A stretch of 64,000 bases of DNA from positions 248,001 to 312,000 of the forward strand of contig JAEBUN010000021.1 of NCBI GenBank assembly GCA_023014365.1. Direction: 5' to 3'. The stretch's first letter is position 1; every line of letters begins with the position of its first letter. The translations under genes and the position numbers were made by a program. Below the pieces are notes generated by a model. It had not been told where the DNA came from. It did not search any database and was given only the letters and a program-made list of their open reading frames with translations. Of the stretch, positions 33,947 through 45,683 are shown in pieces. The stretch is from Lepiota brunneoincarnata (lineage: Eukaryota; Basidiomycota; Agaricomycetes; Agaricales; Agaricaceae).

Positions 33947-34035
33947 ACCGTATTGAAGAAGGAACAAAAGCATTAACATCGCACGCTTGATAGGCTATGT
34001 GCGCAGCGACAGATACCCGATCAGCGCAACAATGA

Positions 34036-35602
34036 CTACTCTCTATAGATGGAATTAATCTCAAAGTCCACCTGATGAGTTCGTTGGAATCGCTTGACCA
34101 CTCGAGCAACAAACTGCCGAACCTCAGGATCAGGATCGTGATCCACCGACTCGTACATCTCAAAGGATCCATGAACGAACACTTTCTTGAGAACGATTGG
34201 GGGACACTTGAATTTTCGGAGTTTAGGGAGCCGCATAGCAAGTTCCAACCAACTTGTCTAGACTTTATTAGATTGTCACGATGTCGTGAGGTGGTGCAGA
34301 TATCTCACCAATACTTTCGAATTCCTCATGGCCACGTCCTCGGGTGACACCGACATGTAGCAGCAAAGGTGCCGAAGAGATTGACACTCTTCTACCCCCT
34401 TGAGCTGCTCGGAGCTCGAAACCCGCGACCACTGCGTCGTGGTATTTCCACCGACATTCAACGATCTCAGCGAGTCCTTGTGATGGGGGAGCACGGCAGA
34501 AAAGAACTTGTCCACAAGCTGAGGTGAGTCGTCGGGCGGGTGTCGGGGTTCAAGGCGCAAGCGCTCAATATCAGAGCATGATAAAAGGTAGCTGAAAATG
34601 GCAGGCGGGTGAATGGCATCGATGCAAATATCTGTGAGGAAGATATTTTCACTCTGCAGAATGGAAAAAATTTCGCCGAGGTGGTTCGCTGCTGAGCGAC
34701 TGGGACTTCTTGAGATTTTTAGTGCTTTTAAGTGACGGAAATGTCGTAAGTGTGTCCGAAAATCTTCTGCCGTGACCACGATAGCGCACACTTTGAGTCG
34801 TTTGAGCTTTAGACAAGCATCTGCAGGGAGTAATGAAAGGGGGGTGAATAACTCCTTCAATGTCATCTCCCCTTCAGGACGGCAAGGTCGTGGTATCGTG
34901 AAAGTAAAGCTTTCAAGGTCCGGGCAACGCACTATGAGCTTCGAAATCTCTGATATCAGTGTGGGGCCTAGTGGCACGAAGGCTTTCCAGATCACCACAA
35001 GGGCACTGAGGTTAGAGAGTGGGTCAAGCGAGAATTCGGGAGCGGGATGGTCAAAAATCGTGATGGTGAGTTCCCTCAGGGTTTGCACTGAGCCCAGCGT
35101 GCCAATGAAGCGAGTGACCCCGTCAAGCGGGTAGGCCTCGCACGGGTGGTAGTCCCATCTGTGCCAATTGAGTTGCATGGCGGCTTTGCAAAATATAGCT
35201 TACCGGAGGGAGTGTAGGTTTCTCATTGCCGGGACCAGCAGATCCAGCAAGACCAACCAAGGGAGCTGTTCCTCGTGCTCGTCATATATAGACGCCATAC
35301 TGACCTCTGCGTTCCTGACACTTTCAAAAACCGTCTTCTTGCCTGCCCTCAATATCGATGTGATCGCCTCGCGATTTCTCTGTCTAGGCAGGAACTGTAG
35401 GTCAAACATCACAGTTGCGAATAGAACAGGGGAAATAATGGAATTGAATCGCTTTGATACGAGACGTAGGCGGCGGAGACAATCAGCACGGCTGGGGGCG
35501 GGGATCTGAGGGAAATGAACTAAGCCACACTTGGGCTGAACCTGGTTCACTTACGAGATCGACGACTCTGAGGATAATTTCGTTTGGTATCTCGTTGAGC
35601 AT
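34036..35602 (-). CDS. F-box-like LRR protein, family B copy 3 (4 exons)
   Basis: Exons run 35602-35555, 35505-35204, 35158-34309 and 34257-34036, giving 473 aa. Exon 2 is one codon longer than in other copies (SIYDEHEEQ). The F-box-like start is encoded in 35602-35555 and completed by IPAPSRADCLRRLRLVSKRF. The codons upstream of the ATG have diverged (ctacccATG instead of ctaacgATG). The frame is intact. It is the last minus-strand B gene before the PEX3 core; its head-to-head mirror image is the B gene starting at 42095. Confidence 0.78.
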
Positions 35603-35865
35603 GGGTAGCATTAGGACTGAACGGCTGTTATCAGCAGGGGTGCCAAGATCAGGTTAGATACACATGTTTAGTCGAGAAGTATAGAATTTCTGTGCGTGCT
35701 ATTTCCGGCAATATCTTCTATAGGAATACTATGGCAGAGCCGAGGCACGGGGTCGAGCGGCCCCTGTAGTTCTGTCCGTATGCTGTCTATACCTCTAATC
35801 TCTGCCATCTGGTGAGATTCCACTCTTTAATGCAGTGAGATCTATATCCCAATTTGACTCATCAT

Positions 35866-36720
35866 GTTTAATCTCCCCTATCTAATACCCCTCCTGTTCC
35901 CTACATCAACGACCCAATAATCCACGAGTCATCCGGTGCAGATGCAGCATTGACACTATTCAGACTGCTCAAGTTCCGTGGGTATGGGCTGGGAAGGAGT
36001 TACTATATGGCAAGTTCCTCGCTGGATCTCCTCTGCACTTTAATGGCCTTCCAGGATCAAAAGTATTTGCATCTAGTTCGCGGGCAAGGCCACCGCTTCC
36101 AGCGAAATAGTTCTATCGCCGTTTCTGAAGCCCTGAAGCACTTTACCTCGCTAAGCGAACTCCAGATTGATCTCAGAGTAATTCCGAGCGAGGAGGCAAC
36201 GTTACCGTCTCCAGCTCCTCACCTCCGAGCTGCAGGACTTTTTTATTATATATGACATCCTCTCCCACCGCTGACTAGTACTATTAGTTTGCGGTGGTGA
36301 TGGCTTATCACGGAAAGTCCTATGTGATTATGGCAAAGTTGAAAATATCGTCTGTCAATCGTCGATAGTCCTGCGAAGGGACAAGATCAGGTGGCCTTCG
36401 ACGTATCCTAAAAACCTCAATCATTGCCACCTCGACCTTCGCTCGGACTTCAGCACTGCCATCCTCACCGCACTCGCTGACACCATACCTCCATCAGGGT
36501 GTATGTTAGGGGAACGTTACATTTATCGCCCTGAAAATTTCCCGCTACGTTGGAGGGGAGACTCATGCTCGCTCAAAATCCTCTCACCTCGTTCCCTAGC
36601 CTTGAAGCTATCAAATACAACCCGCAGGAACCAGATGGAATCGCCACCGTAGAGAAACTTATCGTGGCACTCAATCGCAGAGCTGCCTGTTATTTCAGTG
36701 AACTTCCAAACACCCATGCA
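35866..36720 (+). pseudogene. family A F-box-like pseudogene
   Basis: The segment corresponds to the middle and C terminus of the genes at 193 and 2408. Recognisable pieces are FRLLKFRGYGLGR with SSSLDLLCTLMAF (about 35960-36050), FTSLSELQIDLRVIPS (about 36145-36190), MEGRLMLAQNPLTSFP (36550) and VEKLIVALNRRAACYF (about 36650). Several frameshifts and stops separate them, and the F-box end is missing. Non-functional. Confidence 0.8.
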
Positions 36721-36876
36721 CGCCATTCATGCTTGATGCGGGGGGGAGGACTACGGCCTCAGTGGGACTAAAAGAATCGACACGGGTAACCTATGTTTAT
36801 ATAGACCTATACATACGTATCCGCACAAGTACCAATCACATAATTCGCACTTGAAACACCAGCCTTCTCGACCCGA

Positions 36877-39005
36877 TCACCGAAACCGCTCCTCGAACTT
36901 GGAAAACACAATCGCGGAAAGACACGGCACCTCTCTCACAGCCAAGATATTCTACACAAAAACCGCCCAAGTCTGAGTGAGATTGGAAAACACGCGACAG
37001 ATAAAGACACTTACATCTACAGATTCACAAGGTACCCCCCTAAGTGCCAAAGAACTCCACCGACTAAGCCCAGGTAACAACCCCGCCAACCTAATTCTCA
37101 CCTCCTCCCCAGACCCAGCCTCACTATCCACAAATACGTTCTTCTCCAACCCATCGAACAGTACCTCCGTCGCCTTATCGAGACAGTTTTCTAGCACTGT
37201 AGCGAAATCAGACGAGCAAATTATATCACGGGTTTCGTTAAGCAATTTTGTGAACGGAACATCAGCGGTGTGAGGGTGTGGATTTGGTAGTGGGAGTGTT
37301 TGGAGCTCGGTGGCGGGGGCGGCAGATGTGGTGGGAGCGTCGGGCCGTGGTATAAGGGTAGCGAGGGGGTCGGGGGCATTATTGAGAGCGGAGATGAGAT
37401 AGTTGGAGTGAGAGAGTTGGGAGGAGGAGATGGAGGTGGATGATTCTATTGTTAGCCTGTCCTGCACGGCGGTATAGGCTTGTGAGGAATCTCCGGTGTA
37501 TGCCGGGAAGCCGCCTTGGGTAAGGACGTGTTGGACCATTTCAGGAGTCGGAGGGAGGAGAGTTGAAAGAAAGCTATGTGGAAAGCGCAAGGCGTTAGAG
37601 TGGAGGTATCGGATACGAAATGACAGGAGGCATACTTGATTCGGCGCTCGTTGCCTTCGAATGTAATTTCGTGTTCGACGCGTCGTCTGATATCGCTGAT
37701 GAGTCTGTGGAGGTCAGTGATGCTAAGCTTTGTCTTTAGTGCAACACTAGCAAAGGCTAGATGTTAGAGTGGGCAAGGGGGCGAAGCACAGAGACGTACC
37801 CCTCGAACACCTCTTCCACACCTCGTCGGACGCGTTCGCCTACGTCTTTCCATCCAACATGTAACAACCACCAGCTGAGAGTGAGGTATTTGTTTTCTAC
37901 ATCTTCTGGGATGGCCCCATCGTCTGCGTCCTCATCTCGTAGGAAAGTGCCAGACATAAGATCCTCCATGGCCTGCCCACCACCAAAGAGGAGCCCGCTG
38001 AGAGATAGTTCGGATTCAAATCGCTCTCGCATACGCTCATCGCGTTCTTGTTGTAGGACGGCGTTCACGTATTTTGAACGAGCGAGCAATGTCAGTTGGA
38101 TTGTTGCGAGGAGACAAAGGAGTGTCGTTGAGTATAGGGTGGTAAGAGTTCGAGTGAAGGCTGCAATAGAGTAGGTAAAAACTAACAGGATACACAGAAG
38201 ACGATGACATACTCAGCATCTTTACTTCGTTCCATAGCTCAGCCCTTGTTCGAGTGTCTGCGGGCTCGGAGATGACGGACGAGCTCATTAAGTTGTCCGA
38301 CTAAGGGATCATCATTTCAGCAAAGGAATCTCATGATTACAGCTATACGACACACCAATCGTGAGCCGTCCGCAGACATATTCTCTCCAGGTCGAGGCGA
38401 CTCGCGTGTCCCGGCGGTAATAATAGAAGTCGACATAAGGTCTTTTGTAGACTCTGACATCCCCACGCCACTCTGGGCGATAACATTTGATTCAGCAGAT
38501 GGGACAGTTGCTGCCAGTGCATCCGTGAGGGAGAAACTCGTGGAAGCCACCGAAGGTGCCACAGAGCCAGCATCGGAGCGTATTTCCTGTTCATGCAGAA
38601 TGTCTATGCTTGAAGAGAGACTCGATGGTGGCCTCAGGTGCTGTCGTGTGCTTCTGGCCTTGGATCTACTCTGGAGTTCCTGTGTGAGGGTTTCCACGTC
38701 CATGTTTTCGAGGATCTGGTCCGCCAGTGTGGGTAGAAGCGCCAGAACTGTGTATGAACCATCCTCCTGTGTCTGCTGAAAGCGCCTCTTGAGGCTGGAG
38801 TGCACTTCAGAAAACACAAAATCATTCTGAAAGAACTGGCAACGCACACATCCCTTGCTGCCTGCTCCCGCGCAAGCCTGTCCTTGACCTCCTCGAGACG
38901 GCTTTTTATGTACCTGTTTGCGAGGTACAGACCGCCGACAAAACCAGCGGTTTTTGTGAAGCCTTTCCTGCGGTCATAGACGTATGTTTTGAGGGAAGAA
39001 AGCAT
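36877..39005 (-). CDS. PEX3: peroxin-3, peroxisomal membrane biogenesis factor
   Basis: Seven exons: 39005-38848, 38794-38356, 38300-38213, 38160-37800, 37746-37636, 37573-37015 and 36951-36877. Introns are 52-63 nt and all phases close, giving 596 aa. The N terminus MLSSLKTYVYDRRKGF is followed by a membrane segment (TAGFVGGLYLANRYI). Then come the family signatures LKRRFQQTQEDGSYTVLALL, LWNEVKML with TRTLTTLYSTTLLCLLATIQ, NKYLTLSWWLLHVGW, and the C-terminal LSAIVFSKFEERF. PEX3 is the membrane anchor that docks PEX19 and imports peroxisomal membrane proteins. A long Ser-rich insert (residues about 100-190) and a Pro/Thr-rich insert in exon 6 make it longer than yeast homologues. It is divergently transcribed from the small gene at 39152. 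Confidence 0.92.
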
Positions 39006-39151
39006 TGAGAAGATGGCCGATGATTGGCATTGGTTAGACCCAAAAGCGCACATGTTTTCGTCTGCAACTGGGGTTAGGGTTTCATTGTTCCCGAGGTTCG
39101 CAAACAAACCAAACAGCCCTTTCCTTCCTTCGTCGCTTTCTCCGATAAATA
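39006..39151. promoter_or_regulatory. compact bidirectional promoter region
   Basis: Only 146 bp separate the start codons of PEX3 (minus) and the small membrane-protein gene (plus). Both promoters must lie here or overlap the neighbouring transcripts. No defined factor site is recognised. Confidence 0.55.
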
Positions 39152-39604
39152 ATGGTATGTAGCACTTGGACTTTTGCGCACACACCTTCTCACTTCTCGT
39201 TGGTAGGGCGGTGGTGCTAGGTATCCATTCCCAAAATACGTGTGGTCACCGTCAGGTACGTCGACGCCACCAATAGCCTACTCGCCGTCTCACTCCGATT
39301 ACCAGGTGGCTGGTGGGTCCGACCCTCCAATTGGGCCTCAAACACTGTTATTACTTGCGGTGGCATTCTTGCCGTCACATACGCTGTCTGGCATATCAGC
39401 GCAGAGAAAGAGGTACAGTATCCTCTGGGCGTACTGGGCATGGCTAATTGTTACCTTTAGCAACGGTTAGCCGAGCCTAACCACCCGATCCCTTCGATGC
39501 TGGTGAGTCTGTTTGTCCTTTTATTGTTGCGAGTCTTATGGCGTATGTTCCAGTGGGCCAAGGAGTACAAGGACCGGAAACTCAACTTTCGGCGCGAACA
39601 ATGA
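39152..39604 (+). CDS. small single-pass membrane protein with ATG-only first exon
   Basis: Five exons: 39152-39154 (only ATG), 39207-39255, 39306-39412, 39461-39502 and 39554-39604. All introns are GT..AG, 48-52 nt, giving 83 aa. The protein starts MGGGARYPFPKYVWSP, continues GGWWVRPSNW, has one hydrophobic span (about residues 31-47, VITCGGILAVTYAVWHI) and ends in a charged tail (WAKEYKDRKLNFRREQ). The GGGARYP..VWSP..GGWW pattern looks like that of small conserved fungal proteins, probably of the mitochondrial inner membrane, but I cannot name the family with certainty. Four correctly phased introns in 450 bp and a shared promoter with PEX3 argue for a real gene. Confidence 0.8.
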
Positions 39605-40210
39605 AAAATCGCTAGCATTGTTCATAATTTAACGCAAACTGCCAGATAATAGAAGTCTTCCTGTCAATTACGTGCATGCCCAGTGTCGTGCTTTCAGATC
39701 TAACAACAAACACGCGCTCGTTACTAAGAGACCGAATATGCAGTGAAACTTGAAACTCAAAACACAGCGGGGCGTGTCCAGCCAGCATGGTACAAGCCCC
39801 CACCACATGAGGCCGTGGCTGTGCACACCTCACCATCCGACCACGATGATCTGATACACGCACGCAAGTATCTAATCATGGCCTTTTGTTGCGCTCGGGA
39901 GCACCGCCTCGTACTTTGGTCACCTACGCGCTTCGAACTCATGTCATTGTTCTTTGCTCTATGCTGTCCGAAATTCTGGTCCGGGTGCTATAGCTACCAC
40001 GATGCACCGCGGGTTCTTCATTCGATCTCTATCATGAACTCATGAATCTAAAGCTAGTCGTTCCATCTTTGCATTGGAGCCACTTGAAACTCTATAAAGT
40101 CTTCTTGGTGTGTGTCAACGTGCATAACGCGTCTCTCTCTCTCTCTCTCTTCACCATCATTCCCGTGATTTTGGCCATTACTGGCACAAACGACTGCCTC
40201 ACCAGTCACT
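39605..40210. other. intergenic region upstream of gene E
   Basis: No gene is seen. Bases about 39800-39978 are the part that recurs in the right-hand array at 45684, 51017 and 56940, fused there to the 3' end of gene E. A short CT microsatellite lies at 40133-40151. Confidence 0.5.
40133..40151. repeat. (CT)n microsatellite
   Basis: About nine CT dinucleotide units, 60 bp upstream of the start codon of gene E. This may be a pyrimidine-tract promoter element, as is common in fungi. Confidence 0.8.
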
Positions 40211-41840
40211 ATGTCCTCAGAAGCATCAACACCCAAGCTACGAAGACCCGAACCAGATCTGGAGACGGTACCTCTGGCCAAAACCACGCGCAAGACCATT
40301 GAGCGTCTCGCTCCTTTCTGCCAAATGCGACTTCCGTACGTCCCGTTCATTACTAGTGATTCGCCTCGGATTTCAATTCTATACCTCAATAGCCCCAACT
40401 CCCCGAATGTACCCCTCGTACCCAAGACCAACAGCAAGATCCTCCGTTTTATGCAAGCAGTCGACACGAGCATGCTGGTAGCCCAAATCGGGTACCGACT
40501 AGCCAGCGATGCCGCGTCATTGTGCGACCCGTTCGCGCCCCCTAATAGCGCCATCAATGGAACTAAGCGCACCCTTCCTGCTCCAACACCAGAGATGTTG
40601 CAGATGATGGCTGCGCATGGACATAGCCATGCGCTCAAGACGAGTGAGACGTTTAGGGATGTCCAACAGGAAATTTACAAGGTATGGTGTATTCGAACGC
40701 TATTTCTTTTCCATGGCGCCCACTGACGTTGGGTTGGCTTCTTTGATAGATTGCCGCAGTTACGAAGGATAACGACGTCATCGTCCTCGTCCCCCCAGAC
40801 CCTCAACAACGTGAGTCCCCCCCCCTTCGCCCACCTTTCCCCCCTTTCACCACATAACCTAATCTCGCTCTCATCTCCACACGCGTATTAGCCGCAACTC
40901 TCCGCAAAGCGCTCAAAGATGTTGGCTCAGACCTCGTTGCAAACCTCAACCTCCTCAGTCAATTCTCGCGAGGAATGCTCGATCTCACATCATGGTGGGA
41001 ATGGCTCGAGGAGGAACTCATGGTGCCCAATTCGACACTCTTGCCCTCCCTCGATCAGCGTGACGCAGAATTGTACGCGAGGTGGAGTAAGATCAAGGGT
41101 GGATATTTGGATTACTACAATGCGGTATGTCTCCTCCCCCCTCTCTTTTTTTTTTGCTTCCTGAGGGTGCTGATATGGTGTTTGGGAATGGTTTGCAGAT
41201 CCGTGTTGTGTATACGAGGTACCCGCAACTGCTTACGACGTCGAGTACGGCGTGGCAGTCTACAAGCTCTGTTCCCCCTCCACCTAGCTCCCCTGGCTCT
41301 TCGTGGGATGGGAGCTTCCAGGACCTGGGTGCGATTGCAACGGCATCTGCAGAAGAATTCCCCGAGAGGGAAGCAGAAGGTAGGACGGAAGTCCCAGAAA
41401 AGGCCCAAGAGAAAGAGCAGAAGGGCGGAAACGCCAAGAGCGTGAAGAGTGTGAAGAACGTGAAGGTGTTCGTTAGCAAGTTCCGTCTGGCGAAAATACT
41501 TCGTCGGAAGAAGGGCGACGAAGGCGATAGAGAGGCCGAACCCAAGAAGGGAAAAAAGAAGGGGAAGGGGAAGAGAAAAGAGGAGGTACAAGGTCTGGAT
41601 GAGAAACACCCCACCGATGGCTCGCGTCCGGCTGATAAAGAAGAGCTGGCGATGCTACCCAAAGAAACGTCCGCAACGGAGGTTGGTGACCGTAGGAGCA
41701 CTCACAGTTCTGGAGCAGCATCCTCGACTTCCATATCCAAGTCCGAAAAAAAATCTAAGGGACGTATTGCGAAAGCTCTGGCTCTCCTGCGCAGGGGGCT
41801 TGCGCGTCTCGGTTGTCATAACCCCCAAGTCGATGACTAG
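40211..41840 (+). CDS. uncharacterised Lys/Glu-rich protein (gene E, 4 exons)
   Basis: Exons are 40211-40681, 40750-40810, 40892-41124 and 41199-41840, giving 468 aa. I do not recognise a family. The N-terminal half looks globular (TIERLAPFCQMRLPYVPFI, LRFMQAVDTSMLVAQIGYRL), followed by FSRGMLDLTSWWEWLEEELM and YLDYYNAIRVVYTRYPQLL. The C-terminal half is low complexity: Ser/Pro-rich, then long Lys/Glu runs that could act as nuclear localisation signals, ending LALLRRGLARLGCHNPQ. The start is the first ATG after the CT tract. Three truncated copies of its 3' end occur at 45776, 51059 and 57111. Confidence 0.75.
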
Positions 41841-42094
41841 CTAGTCTAGTGGTTCTGTCACTATTTATCGATTGTAGATTGTATCGTTGTACCGTGTTTT
41901 TGGATATGTAGAGTATCAAGGAATAATTGTGAGGTTTCCGCGCCCAGAGGGGGGAACAGATCATTCCGCTTAGAGTAGGCTACCGGAAATAGCACGCACA
42001 GGAATTCTATACTTCTCGATTAAACACATGTGTCTGACCCGATCTTGACACCCTTGCTGATAACAGCCATTTAATCCAAACGCTAACGCTAACG

Positions 42095-43673
42095 ATGCTT
42101 AACGAGATACCAAACGAAGTTATCTTCAGGATCGTCGATCTCGTAAGTGAACCATGTTCAGCCCAAGCCTGCGTTCGCTCATTTCCCTCAGATCCCCGCA
42201 CCCAGCCGTGTTGATTGTCTCCGCCACCTGCGCCTCGTATCAAAACGATTCAATTCCATTATTTCCCCTATTCTGTTCTCAACTGTGGTGTTCGACCCAC
42301 AGTACCTGCCTAGACCTCGACATTGCGAGGCGATCACATCGGTGTTGAGGGCGGGCAAGACAACTATTTTTGAAAATGTCAGGAACGCGGAGGTCAATCT
42401 GACGTCTATATATGAGCACGAAGAACAGCTCCCTTGGTTGGTCTTGCTGGATCTGCTGGTCCCGGAAATGAGAAACTTACATTCACTCCGGTAAGCTAAA
42501 TGTTGCAAAGCTGCAGAACGACTCAATGAGCACAGGTGGGACTACCACCCCTGTGAGGCCTATGCACTTGACCGGGTCACCCGCTTCGTTGGCTTGCTGG
42601 GCTCAATACAAACCCTGAAGGAACTTACCATCACGATTTTCGACCATCCCGCTCCCGAATTCTCGCTCGAACCAATTTCTAATCTTGGTGCCCTTGTGGT
42701 GATCTGGAAAACTTTCGAGCTACCAGGCCCCACATTGATATCCGAGATCTCGAGGCTCATAATGCGTTGCCCAGACCTCGAAAGCTTTACTTTCACGATA
42801 GCACGACCTTGCCGACCTGAAGGAGAGATGACATTGAAGGATTTATTCGCCGCCCTTTCACTACTCCCTGCAGATGGATGTCTAAAGCTCAAGCGGCTCA
42901 AAGTGTGCGCTATCGTCGTCACCCCGGAAGATTTTCGAACACACGTCCGACATTCCCGTCACTTAAAAACGCTGAAAATCAAAAGAAGTCCTAGTCGCTC
43001 AGCAGCAAACCACCTTGGCGGAATTTTTTCCATTCTGCAGAGTGAAAACATCTTCCTCAAAGATATTTGCATCGACGCCATCCACTCACCCTCTATCTTC
43101 AGCTACCTGTTATCATGCCCTGACATTGAACGCTTGCGTCTTGTACCCCGGCACCCGCTCGACGACTCGCCTCAGCTCGTGGACAAGTTCTTTACTGCTG
43201 TGCTCCCACACCACATGGACTCGCTGAGATCGTTGAATGTCGGTGGAAATATTACGACGCAGTGGTCACAGGTTCCGAGCTACGAGCAGCTCAAAGGGGT
43301 AGAGGCGTGCCAATCTCTTCGGCATCTTTGCTGCTATGTGTCGGTGACACTCGGGGGCGTGGCCGCGAGGGATTCAAAGGTTTTAGTAAGATATTTGTAT
43401 CATCTCATGGGATCGTGACACTCTAACGAAGCCTAGACAACTTGGTTGGAACTTGCTACACGGCTCCCTAAACTCAGGAAATTCCGATGTCCCCCGATCG
43501 TTCTCAAGAAAGCATCAGCTGATGGAGTCTTCGAGACTTATGAGCCGGTAGATCATGATCCTGATCCTGAGGTTCGACAGTTTGTTCGTGAAATGGTCAA
43601 GCGATTCGAACAAACTCATCAGGTAGACTTTGAGATTAATTCCACTCATAGAGAGTGGTTGTTGTTAGGCTGA
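42095..43673 (+). CDS. F-box-like LRR protein, family B copy 4 (4 exons)
   Basis: Exons are 42095-42142, 42192-42490, 42536-43385 and 43437-43673, giving 477 aa. It is five residues longer than its paralogues because the usual stop codon (TAG) has become TGG, so the protein ends THREWLLLG. The F-box-like N terminus (MLNEIPNEVIFRIVDL) and LRR region are intact. It is the first B gene to the right of the PEX3 core and is transcribed away from it, only about 250 bp after the stop of gene E. Its convergent partner is the C pseudogene at 44206. Confidence 0.78.
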
Positions 43674-44205
43674 TCGGGATTTCGGTTGCTGCACAAATAG
43701 CCTATCGAGCGTGCAGTGTTAATGCTTTTGCTCCTCTTTCAACACGGTGTTTGCAAATGAGTTGGTCAGCAAACATGACCTGAATCGTTTCAACGATTGT
43801 GAGTTCGGGGCTTCAGTCGACAAGAGCTGGAACCGAGTTCCCCGTCCCTTTTTGGTCTGTGGGAACCACCTGGTGAGGAACAACTGGGTGCCTAATTCCT
43901 GAACTATGACGAAGATAAATAGACACGCATACCCGTCAGACGGCAATAACTGAAACACTGTAATTAGACGCGGGGTACGTGAATTGACCTCTTCGTTCCA
44001 CACATGACCTCCAGCCCCAGAGCCTGGGGGATGAAATACAACCAAATTGTGCTATGAGAATGGGATGAATAAAGCGATCCATAATCTGAACGTTGAAACA
44101 TGAAATTCGTCTTATGCCACACCAACAAGTTAAATGACGTTTACAATCAAAGAAGGTCGATACGATCCACATCAGGACCTACAGCAATGGTGACAGTCCT
44201 AAAGT

Positions 44206-45526
44206 CTATCTATCAATTGAATGCGAGCGACCTTGGTGGCTGGCTCTGGATCCTGAGCACGTCGCATTGATAATGATCCCTCGTTCATCCAAAAGCGGGA
44301 AAGCGCGCATCAAAGACGTCGTTACTAAACCAGAATCCAAAGGTGGGTTTCTGTGTGGGTATAAGTTCATAGTCACATTGACTTGTTTCAATCTGACGAA
44401 TCAGCTTGCGCCAAACGCTTTCTCGAGCAGCCATACGAAGGACCAAATATGGGATGAACGGTCCGAAAATACTGCTGACCCTTGAGTAAAGACTTGGTAT
44501 GAAAAGCTGAATTCAGCTAGCAGCTGAGGAGATGGCAATTTTTTGACGATGGATAGGACATATGTCGAGGCCGAGAAGGCGATGTCGTCCAGGGTTCCCC
44601 TCTTAACCCTTATATTGATTCTAAGATGCTGAATACCGGTAAGACTCTGAAGGTCTTGTGGTGGGATGATACGTGTCAATGTATCCCCTGTTTGTTTCAT
44701 CAGACGAACACATTCCGGTACTAACTAGGAAAACTCACTTGGTTGAACGACATCCAGTTGCAGCACCTTTACAGAGCTACCGAGCTTGCCCAGGAATCTT
44801 CCAACTCTGTCCGAATCGTAAGGTGGTAGGCTGAGAGGTGTCTTATCGTAGTTAAGGGTGACTTCTTCAAGGTCTTAAGGAATGCTGGTGAACGTGATCG
44901 GATTCAATTAACCTTGTAAATGCATGGATCGTATTCATGCCAGAAAGCACGAGTGCACGCAAGTGTGGAGTCTGATTGGCCAGAGCAATCGCAGCACTGT
45001 GCGGAGACAGGCTCCAAATATTCTCCATCTCCAATGACTTGATACCAGGTCCTCTGAGGAATACGGACACCGGGAAGTCCCTCGCCCAAGACACCGTAAG
45101 AGCGCAGAATGATGGATCCCCAATGACGTTCAAGAATGCTTTCACAGCATCCTCCGGAAGGCACTTCCACGAAAAACGGGCGTGGGTCACAATCATTGTC
45201 CTGACAGCAGAGAGGCTACGTAGGAGGCCGGCGAATCCGGGGTGGAATGGAGGAGGTGGGAGCATGTCGTTCATGTGGCGCTGAACCAGGAAAAGATTTT
45301 GGGTGTGTTCACCCAAATGAGCGTGGGCCGCAGTTGCAATGTTATACAGGCTGTTGTAGTGCATGGGATCGACTTGGATGGTCTCGAAGAGTCTCCGTTG
45401 ACTGAGGACTTTCCACCTTTGGCACACAAGGGAATTGTTACGGAGGGCCCTGCTTCCATGGGAATGATGAATGATCTCTTCATGGAGTTCTCGAGGGATG
45501 GTTTGTGTGGTAGTTGGAACTTCCAT
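44206..45526 (-). pseudogene. family C F-box gene, copy 3, broken
   Basis: The N terminus (MEVPTTTQTIPRELHEE) and both exons (45526-44739 and 44687-44206) can be traced by alignment. Exon 1 carries a 2-nt deletion near 44880, after ESDHVHQHS, which shifts the frame and stops within a few codons. Exon 2 has a nonsense codon at 44403-44401 (TGA where other copies have Gln, in KAFGASQFIRL). Apart from these two lesions the sequence is well preserved, which suggests recent inactivation. A sequencing error could explain the frameshift but not easily the nonsense codon. Confidence 0.8.
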
Positions 45527-45683
45527 GGGGAGAAAGGAGGAAGAAGAGACTTGATGGTTGAGGTTGAGCGTTTTGTGCCTTTCACCGAACTCATGCCATG
45601 TTGAAGTAGGTTCTAGCTCAGGGACAACCATGTTGCGGTCACCGCATGCCGAGATATCAACTGGCACGTGGACTTTCAGTCCC

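Noticed and set aside
37761..38174. 137-codon plus-strand frame inside PEX3
   Set aside because: It is the shadow of PEX3 exon 4 and its introns; the PEX3 model explains the region fully.
41093..41701. 202-codon minus-strand frame opposite gene E
   Set aside because: It is antisense to the Lys/Glu-rich exon of gene E, and its Phe/Leu/Ser composition is what that produces.
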